64,000 bases of DNA, from contig JAURVB010014958.1 in NCBI GenBank assembly GCA_033002965.1, positions 52,700 through 116,699 of the forward strand. Reading direction: 5' to 3'. Positions 1 through 12,561 of this stretch are shown here, piece after piece (positions within the stretch are counted from its first letter, which is position 1; each line of letters opens with the position of its first letter). The notes below the pieces were generated by a model. It made no database searches. It saw nothing but the letters and a program-made list of their open reading frames with translations, and had not been told where the DNA came from. The translations under genes were made by a program, and so were the position numbers. Source of the DNA: Piper betle (lineage: Eukaryota; Streptophyta; Magnoliopsida; Piperales; Piperaceae).

Positions 1-836
1 TAGATACATCGGGATTGCTCTCGAGGTATACTTGCATTGTTGCAAAAGGCCTATATCAAGAAGGTTCTTAAAAGATTTGGCCTATAATCAATCTTTGTCA
101 ATGCCCAGGAATGATATAGAAATAAAGGAGATACAAAAGATCTCCTATGCTTTGACACTGGGAAGTCTTATTTATGCCCAAGTATGTGCGCGTCTAGATA
201 TTGCATATATTGTTAGGATTTGGGGCAAATATTTAAGTAATGTGGGATTAGATCATTGGAAAGTGGTCAAAAGAGTCATGCGGTATCTTCAGAGAACAAA
301 ATATTACATGCTTACATATTAAAAGCCAGATCAAGTTGAGATCATTAGATATTCTGGTTCTGATTTTGCTGAATGCCAAGACAATCGTCGATCTGCTTCT
401 GGCTATGTCTACCTGCTAGCTGGAGGAGTTATATCTTAGAGAAGTGTTGAACGGACACTTGTAGTTTCTTCCACCATGACAATTGTATTCATAGTATGTT
501 AGGAATCATCCAATCTTGAAATTTGGTTGTAGAATCAGTCATAGAGTTGCGTATTTTGGGTGATATTCAAAGACCACTTAAGTTATTTTGTGAGAATAAG
601 TCTGCACTACTGTATTCCAACAATAATAAGAGCTCATCTAAGTCAAAACATATAGAGATCAAGTTCCTGGTTATTAAAAAAATTCACAGTGGTCAAGTTT
701 TTATAGAGCATATTGGGACAAACTCCATAGTTGCGGATCTGCGGACTATGGGACTACCACCCAAGGTCTTTCATGAGCATGTTGCTCACTTGAGTGTAAT
801 ATCATTTGATGATATGTTGGTTTAGTAGTAGTTTGT
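1..836 (+). mobile_element. Ty1/copia polyprotein remnant (RT C-terminus and RNase H), truncated at window edge
   Basis: Three broken reading frames give the C-terminal copia polyprotein. Positions 32-322 contain the motif order SYALTLGSLIYAQVCARLDI, then DHWKVVKRVMRYLQRTKYYM, the classic end of reverse transcriptase. Positions 340-520 give a degraded RNase H start (SDFAECQDNRRSASGYVYLL is readable). Positions 523-825 give the RNase H end (LFCENKSALLYSNN, SKHIEIKFLVIKK). Frames are interrupted by stops, including one within the RNase H segment near 438. The element is non-functional. Its 5' part lies outside the window and its 3' LTR follows at 1213. Confidence 0.9.
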
Positions 837-1212
837 ATTTATAAGAACTTAGTGGGAGTTTGTATTTATGTGAACTGCAATATTCAGTTTATGTTTCACT
901 TTGACTAACTTTGGTATGATCTCACAAAGTCACACCAATTGAAAATAGACATGTTTAGATCAAAATGCATGTAATTTCTATGTTATATATCTACACTTGA
1001 GCTATGTCATTTGGTTATGCTAATATATGTGACAGTAGATAGATTTAGTTATGATATATGCAACGAAAGTTCTCTAGATCCTATGTTAACATAATTAATG
1101 GACGAGATTGTTTTGGAAATGCTCTTGAACATAATAGCAAAATTTATTATGAGCTCATACGGTTAAATTATGTTATATAATTATATATGTAAACATAGTT
1201 TAAGTGGGAGAG

Positions 1213-1610
1213 TGTTGGATTTTGAACATATATTACATCTACAATATATAATTGTATCATATGATATTATTAAGGATTGACCCAAAATTTAATTAATTCA
1301 TTAAAGTAACAATTATTGAGCTATGAGCATTTAATATGAGAATGGAAATAAATGTGTAGAGACTTATTATTCTTATTTTTAATTTATGATGGGTTAAATT
1401 GTAAATATGAAAAATTAAAGAATAAAAAAGGCAATAATAGTCCCCAAGTTCAACCAACATTTCTCTTCGGTCTTTCCCCCAAAAGGAGAGATCATTTCTC
1501 TATAAAAGCTGGGGTTGAAATTTGGAAGATTTCATTGTGATATTGAAGAACATAATTACTATTATAGATTCAGGTCCACTTCTGCGATTAAATTTCATTA
1601 TCTCAATGAT
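1213..1610 (+). repeat. Probable 3' LTR of the copia remnant
   Basis: A purine-rich AAGTGGGAGAG tract at 1202-1212 is immediately followed by TGTTGGATTTTG, the usual polypurine tract plus TG start of a copia LTR. A TATA-type box (TCTATAAAAG) lies at 1499-1508 inside the LTR, as expected for the U3/R promoter. The right end is not sharply defined; 1610 is an estimate. Confidence 0.6.
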
Positions 1611-1800
1611 TTGACTTGAGAAAATTTATATTTGATGATTCATAATCTAGTTAAAATTTCTACAAAAATATGAAAAAGTATAGGCTTATATACATGAACT
1701 ATTGCTTATATGAGCCACATCTTCTATTTGGATCAATTAAATAGATCTTAATACTTAAAATTTACATAGATAAATGTAAATATAAATAATTTAAATATTT

Positions 1801-2080
1801 CATAATTTAAAATACCATACCAGTAACTATACCGGATTTATAACTAGTACATGGTATATTTGGTTCAACTGGAAGGAACTAGATTCAACCAAATTCTATA
1901 ATTAGAAATAAAATATTTAATTGAATATTAAAAATGTATTTTATCATCAATGTTCTAAATACCATGATTTTTACCATCAATGTTTTTTACTAAATACTGT
2001 GATTTTTTATCATCACTGTTTTATTATCATAAAAATGTATTTTATCACCAATGGTTTTATTAAATACCGTGATTTTTAAC
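1801..2080. repeat. Dispersed AT-rich repeat, related to 55640-55870
   Basis: The stretch with ATACCGGATTTATAAC, GGTATATTT and AAAATGTATTTTATCA resembles the segment at 55640-55870 (CGTATTTATAGCC, GGTATATTT, ATTTTATTAAATACCG). Within it, a degenerate unit (TTTTATCA-CAATG-TTT-TAAATAC-GTGATTTT) recurs three times between 1930 and 2080. Family not recognised. Confidence 0.45.
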
Positions 2081-3763
2081 AAGAAAATGTGTCTTGTGAA
2101 AATCTCATATTAAAAACTTATGTACCGATTAAAACTATAAAAAGCTTAATTGTACCGGAATACGAATATATCGAGTATAATTTAGTGGTTTGATATAAGA
2201 TTTAAAACTATGGATGATACTGAGTTTGTGATGCCACTAGAAAAAACCTTAGCTCTTGAATTAAGGTTAAGCCAAGGTTATCAACATGAATCTCTATTTT
2301 TACTCGCGACATGGAATTATCACACGAAAACCGCAAGAAAGCTCTCTTGGCCTTATCAACGTGGAAATGATAGAAAAAACTTCAAAAAATCCTTCAACTC
2401 ATCGCTTGTTTCAATACAAACCAATTGCGTGTTTGAATTAAATGTGTCTACTACAATAAAATTGAGGGCCTGCTCGAGGAGGTTCCCACAAGTGCAGACT
2501 TACAACTCGAAATAAATTTTCCTTCAAAAAAAGGAAAATAAAGAAAAATAGAAAGAAAAATCAAGTTCAATATGGACGAGGCTTTGCCAAATTCATTTGG
2601 TAATGATAGGATTAGATTTATTTAAGAGTACAATCAAATTAGCTCCCAAGAAAAACTCATCTGATTTGGTTTGGTTTGTGTTTATTATTTTAAAATTCAA
2701 ATAAATATTTCTTTTCAAATTATTAAATTAACAAACCAAATACCCAGCACATATGTTTGGAACTGGTTTATAATATTTATGAATAAATATATAAATTTAA
2801 ATCATATAAATTAATAATTATATATATATTTTAAAAAATATCCATTTAAAATTTGGTGTAGAATGATTATATAAAGAATTAAAATCAATTAAAAGATATT
2901 ATATAAAATTAAGTAAAAATCCTAATTATGTAAGTTTTTAAGTAATATTTTTTAATCTGAGTAAGATTTAAAATATTCAAATAGAATTAAATACATACAT
3001 AAAATTTCCAATTTAAGTACATGAAATTTCCAGCTTAAGTAGAATTATAGTGTGATGTTTCCCTAGTAGCAAATAATAATGAATAAATAATTAATTAAAA
3101 AGAATCCTAAATTAAGTAGGTATTTACAGCTATACAAAACTAAAAATATGTAAAAAACTTAAATTAATTAAATAAGTTGTACAAATATTTAAATTGGATT
3201 TATCAAATTTTTAAGATACATAAGTCAATTAGAACTTCAATAGTTTTCAAATAAAATAATAAATAACATCTTAAGTAAAATAAATATTTATACACCCATA
3301 AAATTATTTTAGGATCAAAATTAAAGATGACGTAATAATAATTAAAACAATGCAAATAACACTAGAAGTATAAACATTATTTTGAACGCATAATCATTTT
3401 CATTCAAACTGACTCTGTTTGAAACTCAAAATGCATTTGAATTTCATAAAATAGCTCAGTTCAAATGTCCACTATATATATTACTTAGCTCACTATTAGG
3501 TCCCATAAAATTTTAAAAGATATTATGTTCGTTGATAGGAAAATTTTAAGATACGTGTATTGTATTAGGTAGAGCCATTAAAAGACTTGGTTTGGCTCAA
3601 AACTTAATTAATTAAATACAAACCAAACTTAAACACTTAAGAGATGAGTTTCTAAGTTGATCTAGGCTCATAAAAATATAGCGATAAATAAAACGAATCT
3701 AGAACAAGAGCCGATGCCGACATGTAGCCTTAAATAAAAATATAGCCTTAAATATACAAAGAC
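2081..3763. other. AT-rich intergenic stretch
   Basis: No recognisable gene. A 101-codon open frame at 2210-2515 has no motif I recognise and is probably chance. The rest is AT-rich with frequent stops in all frames. Confidence 0.6.
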
Positions 3764-5800
3764 TGGAACACCCTGTTTCAGTTCACCCGTGAACCAACCC
3801 GAAAATATTACTGGCAAGTTAATCTACTTGATTTAGTTAATCCACATTGGATTTACTCTCGGTGTTTCATGATGGTGATGTAACATGAAAAATATGGATG
3901 AGATGTTTAAGTTCTAATGTTGTCTTACATGCATGGTATGATATACAAACAAGCTTACAAACAAACCAAATAAACGAAAAGTTTAAAAATATATATATAT
4001 ATATTTTAAAGTAAAACGGTAAGAGTCTCCTCTCAAAGTGCAATGAGGGTCACCTTGTCAACAACAATCAGCATATATTTATAACAATAAAAATAAAAAA
4101 CACACTCCAAACGTAGCATTTTCATCACATTTTCAGTTAAAACTACTTTCCTCATCATATGAGCCGAGTTTAAACTCCATTGCTCACTTGTTCATTTTCC
4201 ATTCTCTATTTTCATTCACATGTAAAAATATTTATAGCAGTTCACAAAATAACATTTCAGTATCATCATCCACACAATTCAACACAAATCATCATCACCA
4301 ATTACACTCGGCAAGTACATGTGTGCGCGATTTCAGTACTGCTCTACAATCCTGACAATAATCATTCCTCGTAGTTTCAACCTACATATATAATAAAATG
4401 ACATCAATAACAAGTGTTAACAGTTCATAAATAACTAGCAGCAAACTAACACAGGAGAGTTGACCCTCCTGTTGAATGAAAACATCACTACTCCTCCTCA
4501 TAGAACTCTCATAAGGGCAATAATAGGAGTCGTCAACCTCGAACGACAACGTCCCCTTTCCATCTTGTCCTCATCATTGGCCACTTTAAACTATCCCTTG
4601 TATGAAAAAATCATTCTCTTTCTCTTTTAGCCCTTTACATCTTCCGTATCCCTCCTAGCCTTGAGTACATATGCCAAGTACTCTCAGGCGCACCTTCAAT
4701 ACCCTTTGAAACCACAAGTCTAGACACACGTTGCATAGTAGTATCCGTAAACCTCCACACTTCTCCCGGTTTGAGGAACTTAAAGGTGGAGTTATCAAGA
4801 TCCCTCGAGAATGGGACAAACGCTCACCAATTCTAGAGCCCACTTTGACAAACACACGCCCTATCTCAAGACGTGGTTGTCAGTTTTCCCTCATCTCACA
4901 TCTCACTAAAAACGCGAAAAATTACATATACATAGGCCTGGGTAGGGATTTCAATATAATAGGACTAAAGGCAACGTGAGCTGAGCTGGATCTGAGTTTT
5001 AAAAACAAACTTGAAGGATCTCATCCTCGAGGGTTATTAATCCATAAATACAATCGGTTGAATAGCCCGTGTGGAGTAGGATACGATAAATCCACCGCTT
5101 GACATGTCTGCTCACCAGTCAAATCAAATCACGATAGAATGAAAAAATAAATCAAGAGCGAGTCCTAAACGGACCTGGTAAAAACTCTAATCATGTCCAT
5201 ATGCCCAGGCGGCGAGTTTCTACTCCATACCTACACATCAAACTAAAAGCTAACGCCCACTTATGATGCATTCACACATCCTATAACATACACATCAATA
5301 CATATTCACACCGCATTATACATCGATCACACATAGGTTTTCCTACTCTATGTTGCATTAGATTATGATAATTACTTAGTTTACCTAATTAGTTACCTAG
5401 CATTCGTTTTAATACACTTCAATTAAGCAAATTCATATTTTTATTTACAACAAAAATATCTAACAGATCAATTTATCAATGCTAGCATGTACTAATAATT
5501 ATCACCTTTAATGAATTAAGTCAAAATCAATTATACTTGGTGTTGTCGGCAATCAACGACCGCTAGGATTTTGTCACGCGGCTCGAGACTCAAATTCAAC
5601 ACCCAATGGCGACTGAAGTTCGATCGGGTTCGGCTAGAAGAATTCGAAGGAAGATCTCACAAATTTCAACGAATTCGGTATTCTGGCAATTTCTGACGAT
5701 TTTCCGATGGTTTTCAAATAGTTGCGAGGCAATCGGGACTACTGGTCGATGGCTTTCAAATAGTTGCGAGGCAATCGGGACTATGGGTCGACACTAGCTT
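3764..5800 (+). repeat. Truncated large LTR (copy A), same family as 23433-26271
   Basis: The segment is collinear with the solo LTR at 23433-26271. Shared stretches include the start (AACACCCTG/CCG, TTCACCCGTGAACC), the block around GAGTTTAAACTCC/GAGTCTGAACTCC, the AGTACATGTGTGCGCG block (4313 vs 23895), the CTCCACACTTCTCC-GGTTTGAGGAACT block (4751 vs 24330), CTCATCCTCGAGGGTTATTAAT (5020 vs 24589) and the GGCTCGA-ACTC-AATTC block near 5580. It is more decayed and AT-shifted than copy B and lacks the 3' 0.8 kb. No target duplication found. Confidence 0.8.
5706..5789. repeat. Two-copy 42-bp tandem duplication
   Basis: GATGGTTTTCAAATAGTTGC... at 5706-5747 is repeated at 5748-5789 with three mismatches. 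It lies near the broken 3' end of LTR copy A. Confidence 0.85.
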
Positions 5801-6139
5801 GATTCACATGTGAACAAACCCGAAAATGAGTTTCTAAATTGATCTAGGCTCGGATAAATTTAAATTAATTATTCCTCTCTTAAAAAAAACGATCAGACAA
5901 TACTTAAAATTAACAAAAAGGTAGCATAGATACAGGTTTCAACAATCAACCGAAGGCTTTTCACTGGATTGCTTTAGAGTCGGCATTACAAGAAAATTGG
6001 TTTCTCAGGCCCCTGATCCGAGGCACATGAAGACCGACAGTTAAAAATGAAGAAAGAACAGAAATGAGCAAAGAGAGTAACTATGTAAATCTTTATTACA
6101 CCTGAATATTTTGTAAGGTAAAAAAGGGGAGGTTAATCA

Positions 6140-8034
6140 TCAATGATTAAAATCCCCAGTTTCTGCTTTGGGTCTGATCTCAATCCCTTCGATGACAAGG
6201 CCTTTCTTCCAGTTAAGAACTTTGGTCTCCATCAAGGTCATCTCTACTTCTCCGTCCTCACCATTGTCATTGTAGAACTCACCCAACTCAATCTCCATCC
6301 AACCATCGGCTCTGCTTTGAGGAACTTCACCATCAAACACAGGCGGGGCCGCGGTCTCGGGCCTTGGGATCCTATTTTGAGCAAGCCTTTGACGAGAAAA
6401 TAAACTGTACAGACATTAGCAAACTACGTTATGGCATATAAAATATGATACCAAAAATTAAACCATCATTCTCCTATACCCGTGCCATCGACGATTGCCA
6501 AACAATGAATCGGTGGGACGAATCCTCTCAGCGTCATGTCTTTGCAATTGAGCAACACGGGTGGATGTAATATCCCCTAGCTTCACCGACACCTCCACAG
6601 AACGCGCATCCAGACCGTACGCATCAACATGGATCTTTATTACTAGATATGCAACATACCATGTTTTAGGAGACAGCATCCGAGTGTTGAATTTGCCTTT
6701 AATATCCAACCAACATACGTTCAAGAGCTCAGCCACTTCTGAAAACCTGTAAGAGAGTAGTAGATAAATTGAAATTTCGGCCTCACGGCACTTGAGATTC
6801 TCTAACACACTCATTGCCGGAGGAATACTGACCTTGATTCTGGTAATGGTGCCCACCTCCAATAATCTTCAGTGTCTCCCCACACGATGGCGAGTCCCCT
6901 AGCAGATATCATGTAGCATTGCTTCCCACTTGATTTCTCCAACCAAAAGCTCTGCAACCCAAAAAAAGATTAATTTAACGGCCCAGGGCAAACTCGCTGT
7001 AGCACTTCTTATCTACCCAAGAAGATAGAGTCCCACATACGAGAAAAGGTCACAAATGGAGTTGAACAAAGTAACATTGCAAAGGCATAATAATAGTAGG
7101 GTTGGGATATCCCCGCCCTCAGAACCGGACGTGAAGGTATCCCCTCACCTGCTCTCCGCAGGGGAATCTCCACTCACTGCTTCCCTTAATATCCACCCTT
7201 TTTCACCGGAGGTTTACTGGAGATCCCAGAGGCTTGCTCTGATTAAATTCCCATAATTGAAGGACTTAACTTAATTATTATAAATAAAATTTTAAACCTA
7301 TCACCTCCTAAATTAATTTAACAGCCGAATGATTGACTTAAATTTCTTTAAAGGGTGTCTAAAATTTTAATTGTAATAATTACGTTTCACTCTTTTTAAA
7401 TTAATTCAACTATGCACTTATATAATTGACTTACATTTCTTTAATTTAAAAGTATTTAAAAATTTAATTGTAATAATTAAGTTACACTCCTTTGAGCTTT
7501 AAACCATAAATGGTACGGTGAGTTTACTGTATATCACTTAAATCCCTACCCAATTCAACATAATTTTATCTAAAACCCACATTAATTAATACAAATATTA
7601 ATATATGTATTCAGATTAATACAACTTCTATTAATTCAACGTAGTCTAAGACATTAATTAATACAAATTCACAACAAGGATCATGTCATATCAAATCAAC
7701 AATCGTCATCAATTCAAAACGAAATTCGAAAAAAAAAACGAATAATTTTCCGGCTCCCGTTCCAAAGAAGGATACTCACAGTTTGGCCCTGGTCGAGGAG
7801 GAGGGGCTGGCAGAGGCGGAAGTAAAGGTCCCTCTTGGAGGAGAACGGGGGCGGCGACACGGCTCGGGCGAGGATGCCGGCGCAGTCCGCCGGAAGGAAC
7901 TTTTCCCACATGGCGTCCGACGTCGACGCCGCCCGGAGCCTGGCCGACACCGCGGCCGACCGGCAGGCGTCCCTCGGCGACGTGAACGAGATGGCATGGG
8001 AGATGCAATCCTCCGGTAACTCACAAAGCTCCAT
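6140..8034 (-). CDS. PP2-B: F-box protein PP2-B type (phloem protein 2-like)
   Basis: Four exons on the minus strand: 8034-7780, 6951-6833, 6746-6480 and 6404-6140. All junctions are GT-AG and in phase, giving 906 nt, predicted 301 aa. Exon 1, very GC-rich, encodes an F-box (MELCELPEDCISHAISFTSP, then DAMWEKFLP, about residues 1-48). Exons 2-4 encode the PP2 lectin-like domain: SFWLEKSSGKQCYMISARGL, VWGDTEDYWRW, FSEVAELLNVCWLDIKGKF, RMLSPKTWYVAYLV, DGWMEIELGEF and GLVIEGIEIRPK. Family knowledge: such proteins are SCF E3 ligase adaptors with a Nictaba-like domain. The start is the ATG preceding the F-box; an upstream in-frame ATG at 8097 would add 21 residues that look like UTR. The exon 3-4 intron splits the region after DARSVEVSVKLGD and is less typical. 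No lesion seen. Length and domain order fit the family. Confidence 0.92.
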
Positions 8035-8193
8035 CAACCCACCCAGACAAAATTGCAATGCAAACCACACACAATTGATCAAAAGAAAAAGACCCAAAAG
8101 AGAATCAGAGAAAAAAAACGAAATATTGATTGATTGGAATCTCAGAAAAGATGAATGGGATTGGTTTGAGGATAGGAGGTTATGGATTGTGGA

Positions 8194-8202
8194 TATTTAT
8201 AG
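8194..8202 (-). promoter_or_regulatory. TATA box of the PP2-B gene
   Basis: CTATAAATA on the minus strand, about 160 nt upstream of the chosen ATG (8034). Spacing allows a 5' UTR of roughly 130 nt. Confidence 0.55.
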
Positions 8203-8729
8203 TAGGTTGGAAAAGCCTTCGCTATTAAGCGATCCCTCGAGGGGGCGGCCGACGTGGAACGAGCACTGGGGCCAGTGGTCGGAGAGTTATCCTCCGTTGG
8301 ATTTCGGGGTTCATCTTCAACCTAACTTAACGATTGGGTGAAAGTCTGAATCGGATCTTTTTGGGGGAAGGTAGGGGCCTTGTTTGGGGGTTAGAGTGGA
8401 ATGGTCTTTTTTGTTAAAGAATGGAAATCTGCTTATGTTGTTTTCAGAGATTTGTAGACATTGGGGTTTTGATTGGGGCCATTGAGTGCCCACTCAGATT
8501 CTCCTGTTCTGTTTTTTTCTACCTTTTCTGAAAGGTTCTAAAGGGTTTAACAAAGTTGAGTTGGAATTTTTTCTTTGAAAAATAGTCAATTTATTCATTT
8601 GTTTGGATAAAGCGGCTTGTTCCCTTTTGAAAAAATCGATGCTCTTTTTATAACGATAACTATTTTTAGAAGGTAACTTTTGAGAATAATAAGTTATCAT
8701 CATCAAAAAGTGATCATATGTGGCATTAG

Positions 8730-9185
8730 AGGTGCTAATCGAGTGAGTTGAGTCAGGTTCAAGCATGCTCATGCTTAGCTCGTATATTTCAAGTTCAAAT
8801 TAATTCGAGTTTGAGTCGAATACGAATTAGCTTGATTATTATTTATATATATATTATTTTAAAAATAATTTGAAATTAAATTAATTATGAAAGGCTTAAT
8901 AGTTTAATTTTAATTCAATTCTATGCCAAATAGTTTATTTTGAAACAAAATCAATGTATTGTCATGTAAAATTATCATTATAGTGTAATTATATTTATTA
9001 ATTTATATATTTTATATAAATGGTTATATAAAAATTATATAAAGTACTTTATCTTATGTAAATTATAGCGAACAGAGGTATGCTCGTGCTCGTACTTCTT
9101 AGAGTCAAATTGAGCTCTAACTCGAACAAATTCAAGCCAAACATTGATCCAGTTCGAGCTCTATTGAGTTGTTTAGCACCCTCAC
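8730..9185. mobile_element. Small non-autonomous DNA transposon with direct-repeat flanks
   Basis: The left end reads AGGTGCTAATCGAG; the right end, reverse-complemented, reads GAGGGTGCTAAAC-ACTC. Flanking this, GTGGCATTAG occurs at 8720-8729 and again at 9186-9195, a perfect 10-bp repeat consistent with a 9-10 bp target duplication allowing for ambiguous ends. The interior is AT-rich, with outer zones rich in TCGAG/GAGCTC words. The element at 38272-39054 has similar ends. No ORF. Superfamily (hAT or Mutator-like) not settled. Confidence 0.75.
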
Positions 9186-9379
9186 GTGGCATTAGTAACT
9201 AGAATGCCAACCTGTACAACCTATATGTTAGTGGAACCCATAAAATAAGAAAAACAAAAGAAAATAAATAGACAAGGATGAAGAGGCATAGCACTAAGTT
9301 TCAAGGAGTTGTACATAATATGAGTGGAAGGAAGTTGATAAAAATTATGCTAAAGGTCAAGAGGGAATGACCAGAGACA

Positions 9380-9740
9380 TCTCTCCAAATTCTTTATAAT
9401 TCTATAAATAGGCTTCATTAATCCCTCACAAATGTGAATTAGCAAGTACTAGAAAGTGAGTAGAGAGTATAGTGGAGGAAATTTGAGTAAGTAGGAGAGG
9501 CTTAACTCTTAGCTTTTGCTTTGTCATTCTAGTTGGCCAGAAGTTCGTCATTGTTGATTATTAGCTTAACATCTCCATAATTTTTGTAGTTGGTTGCAGT
9601 GATCTCTCTTCGTATGCAATAATAAATTTCTTCATTTTTGCACATTTTTTTTATTTCTGTCTTAGGATAATTCGAGACTTCAGTGGCAAGGACACCTTTC
9701 GTGATCCCTCATTGAGGACTCACACAAAGGTTGTAGTGTT
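9380..9740 (+). repeat. LTR-like fragment, related to 13560-13770
   Basis: A TATA box (TCTATAAATAGG near 9401) is followed by a stretch sharing blocks with 13560-13770: TTTGTCATTCTAGTT, GCAATAATAAATTTCTTC / GTGATAATAAATTTCTTC, and ACTTCAGTGGCAAGG / ACTTCAATGGTAATG. This has the look of the R-U5 and leader of one retroelement family present twice. No polyprotein motif follows either copy. Confidence 0.5.
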
Positions 9741-10640
9741 GCAGAAGTTAATATGTTTCCTTCTATGGCCAAAGATTTCAGAAAGGGTCTTTCTTAGGCA
9801 CAAGATCAATCTCTAACTAAGATAGCTAGATCGATGAAATGAAATACATTCTTTGTATCCAAAAAGGAGATTGAGATCATAAGGAAGCTTTAGCTGACAA
9901 AGTTATAAAAATAGGACGACTCTTCGTTAACACTCACCCTCAGCCTCGTACCTCCTTTCTGGCAGATACGAAGCCTCTGATCCATAAGGCCTTCTCTATG
10001 TCAAACCGATCAAAAAACTAATATTCCCTTTGAGGGAATTTATTTTTTTGTGAAGAAATTTGTAGAGGTAGAAACCGGGGTTGAGATGCATGCTTCATCA
10101 AAGTTCTTGAAGCAGCCACAAAACACATTGGAGCCTGTCCCGAGTTGAAGGACCGACAACAGCCACAACAAACGAACCTGATAGCCCTACCCACGCTCAT
10201 GTACTGCCTACTCTATGCCTATAGTCTAGTCATCTTCTAATCAAGCTCCCAATTCCATGATGCCGTGTCTCTATTCTTTTCATGTCCACCACCTCGGGCT
10301 GAGAACGGGTGCTACAGACCTTCACCATGCCCATCTTCTTACCTAATGCCTTGGTCAGGATACGGGACCAACTTTTCACCAAGCATCAACTTTGCCTCCA
10401 CAAATTGCCTCCATCAGTTCAAAGCTTGTCAACCATCAGTGACATTTTTGAAGAAAGATTTAAGTGTTGCAAGAGAAAATAGAAGAAGATGAAACTAAAT
10501 GAGTAGCAAAGAATGAAGTCGCACTGCCACAAGAAAAAGCTCATACCCCGAATGGTGGGTAAATTTTTTCCTCGGAGCCTCTTCCCCGTGTCCTTACTTT
10601 AGAGAACCGACATCATTTGATCTGTTAGGTTAAAACCAAA
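9741..10640. other. No gene recognised
   Basis: Short open frames at 10018-10200 (minus) and 10265-10492 (plus) carry no motif I recognise. Position after an LTR-like fragment suggests decayed retroelement interior, but no gag or pol motif is readable. Confidence 0.4.
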
Positions 10641-11230
10641 CCAAAATACTTATCCGGTAACGATATTGAGGTAATTTAGTAAACAAAACAAAAATCAAAT
10701 TACAATTGATAACCAAATTGATCAAACCGAACTAATTCGATTTGGTTTGATTTTAATAGCCAAACTAACCAAAATGATAAATGATGCTTTTATTTTTGTA
10801 TTTATTCAAATTATTCTTAAATTATATTTATGAAATAAAATTTTTAACTTACATTTGGGGCCAAATTATGAACTTATCATGAGAAATTAAATGCGTAAGG
10901 TTTTAACTTGAGACATTGTATAATACATGCACTATATAATATATTAAGCACCTATCTCTTACATGTACATATATACAAAGCATTTTTCATAGAATGAACT
11001 AAAATAACAATTTTATCAACATTTGTTATATATTATGATGATTAAATGCCTCTAAAGGCACAATTAAAATAAACGAATAAAGTGGAAGAAGTCATGTTAA
11101 AAGAATCCTTTGTATATATTGGTTTAATTGATTCTAATTGAATCGACCAAATTGAATTTGGTTGGCTTTCATTTCAACCAACTATAACTAAACCAAACTA
11201 GCACCCATCGAACTTTCGAAACGAGTTTGG
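10640..11230. repeat. Possible small element with GGTTTGGTT-type ends
   Basis: Words of the type AACCAAACC and GGTTTGGTT cluster near 10630-10760 and again near 11130-11240 around an AT-rich centre, the composition seen in the element at 41187-41710. No clean terminal repeat or target duplication could be defined. Confidence 0.35.
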
Positions 11231-11509
11231 TTTGGTCACATACATTACGGCCTGAACCAATCTTGGTTGTTGAACAAAGATCACTTCTTGAAGATTCAAA
11301 CGAGTCACCACTTGTTAACAAATCTTAGGTTAGATATAGTAACCTAAATACATTAATTTTAAAATTTTATGTTCACCGGAATTCATGTCTAAAAAATCTG
11401 AAATTTTGGGAGAAGAAACTAGATATCCTAAGTAAGCCAACAAAAAATGAATCTCGTGAGAGTGAGATATGACCATTTTTTTGTATAACCAAGTTATCAG
11501 ATAATGAGT

Positions 11510-11600
11510 CTCAAATTGTGTTTTTTAGGGTCGTATTATGATATTGACACCCCTTTTAGATAAATAATATTCATAGTAGGATATACTTAATTAAGGGGGC
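11510..11600. repeat. Dispersed repeat segment shared with 26400-26480
   Basis: TATTATGATATTGACACCCC-TTTTAGATAAATA followed by TTAATTAAGGGGG matches GATATTAAGATATTGGCACCC-TTTTAGATAAATA and TTAATTAATTGGGGGAG at 26404-26467. The second copy lies ahead of a gypsy primer-binding site, so this may be an LTR fragment. Confidence 0.5.
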
Positions 11601-11896
11601 AAAATTTTCAATATACTTCCCTTGGGCCTGAAAAAGGTCTTGTAACAATCAAAGAAAATTCGCTATAGGTGTTACGGGCCTCAAGGAATAATGTTTCTCG
11701 TTACCTATATACAAGTCACCAACATCGTCTACAACTAATGAAAGATAAACCCAACTATCAGGCGACTTTGAAACTATCATCGTCTTACAATCTCCCCTAC
11801 ATCAGATAAAACCCACATATTACATATTATTACCTGACAAACTCTCTTTAAATCATCAAGCAAAACCCACGAATGAGACTTACATGATTGGCATTA

Positions 11897-11913
11897 GCTC
11901 TGATTCCACTGTT
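11897..11913 (-). other. Decayed tRNA-iMet primer-binding site (minus-strand LTR element)
   Basis: On the minus strand this reads AGTGGAATCAGAGC, one base from the TGGTATCAGAGC primer-binding site of plant LTR retroelements. It marks a minus-strand element whose 5' LTR would lie at higher coordinates, preceded on that strand by ATACCAAC. No coding remnant is readable at lower coordinates. Confidence 0.5.
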
Positions 11914-12561
11914 GGTATTGTCCAAAAGCTATCTTGACGAAACATGATGTGGAAATTATAACGCTAAGTGAACGCGCCAAATCAAGTAATGAAAGTGATA
12001 AGAAAGTATCATCTTACGAGGAGTTAGTACTAGAAGTTCTTAATTATCAAAATTAATTTAATTAATTACACTTAAATGGAAATGAATTCAAAGAGATTAA
12101 AATATGAATTAGGACTAAACTAATTTAATATGCAATATTCAAACCGTAACATCCCAATTTTTTTAGTTGGCAGACCAAAATGCGATTTTAAAAATTCATA
12201 AAGTTAATAATTTAACTACTATCGTATCACATAAGTAAATTTCAAAAGTATAGGCTGGAACCATTCAACGGCCAACTAAAATTATATATGCATACATAAT
12301 CATACATAATGTGCTAAAACACACAATGACATCACGTGTAGCACGAACAACTCAACGAAATATATGTGGTGCCCCACTTTAGCCATGCATATGAGTGACA
12401 ATGCTTAAATTGATAAAAAAATAAACTGATGAATTATAGTTTGTTATGTGGCAAGATATGAGTTTATAGAAAGTAAAAACACCAATGAAGCATAGAGATA
12501 CGTAATGAGTAATTTAAAATAATTACTCAAATGCAATAGAGGATCAACTTTCGAGATGTCC

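Noticed and set aside
2210..2515. 101-codon plus-strand frame
   Set aside because: No recognisable motif, isolated, no promoter or neighbour context; too little to call a gene.
7783..8341. Plus-strand open frames opposite PP2-B exon 1
   Set aside because: They are the antisense shadow of the GC-rich F-box exon, whose minus-strand reading gives conserved F-box sequence and correct splice phase.
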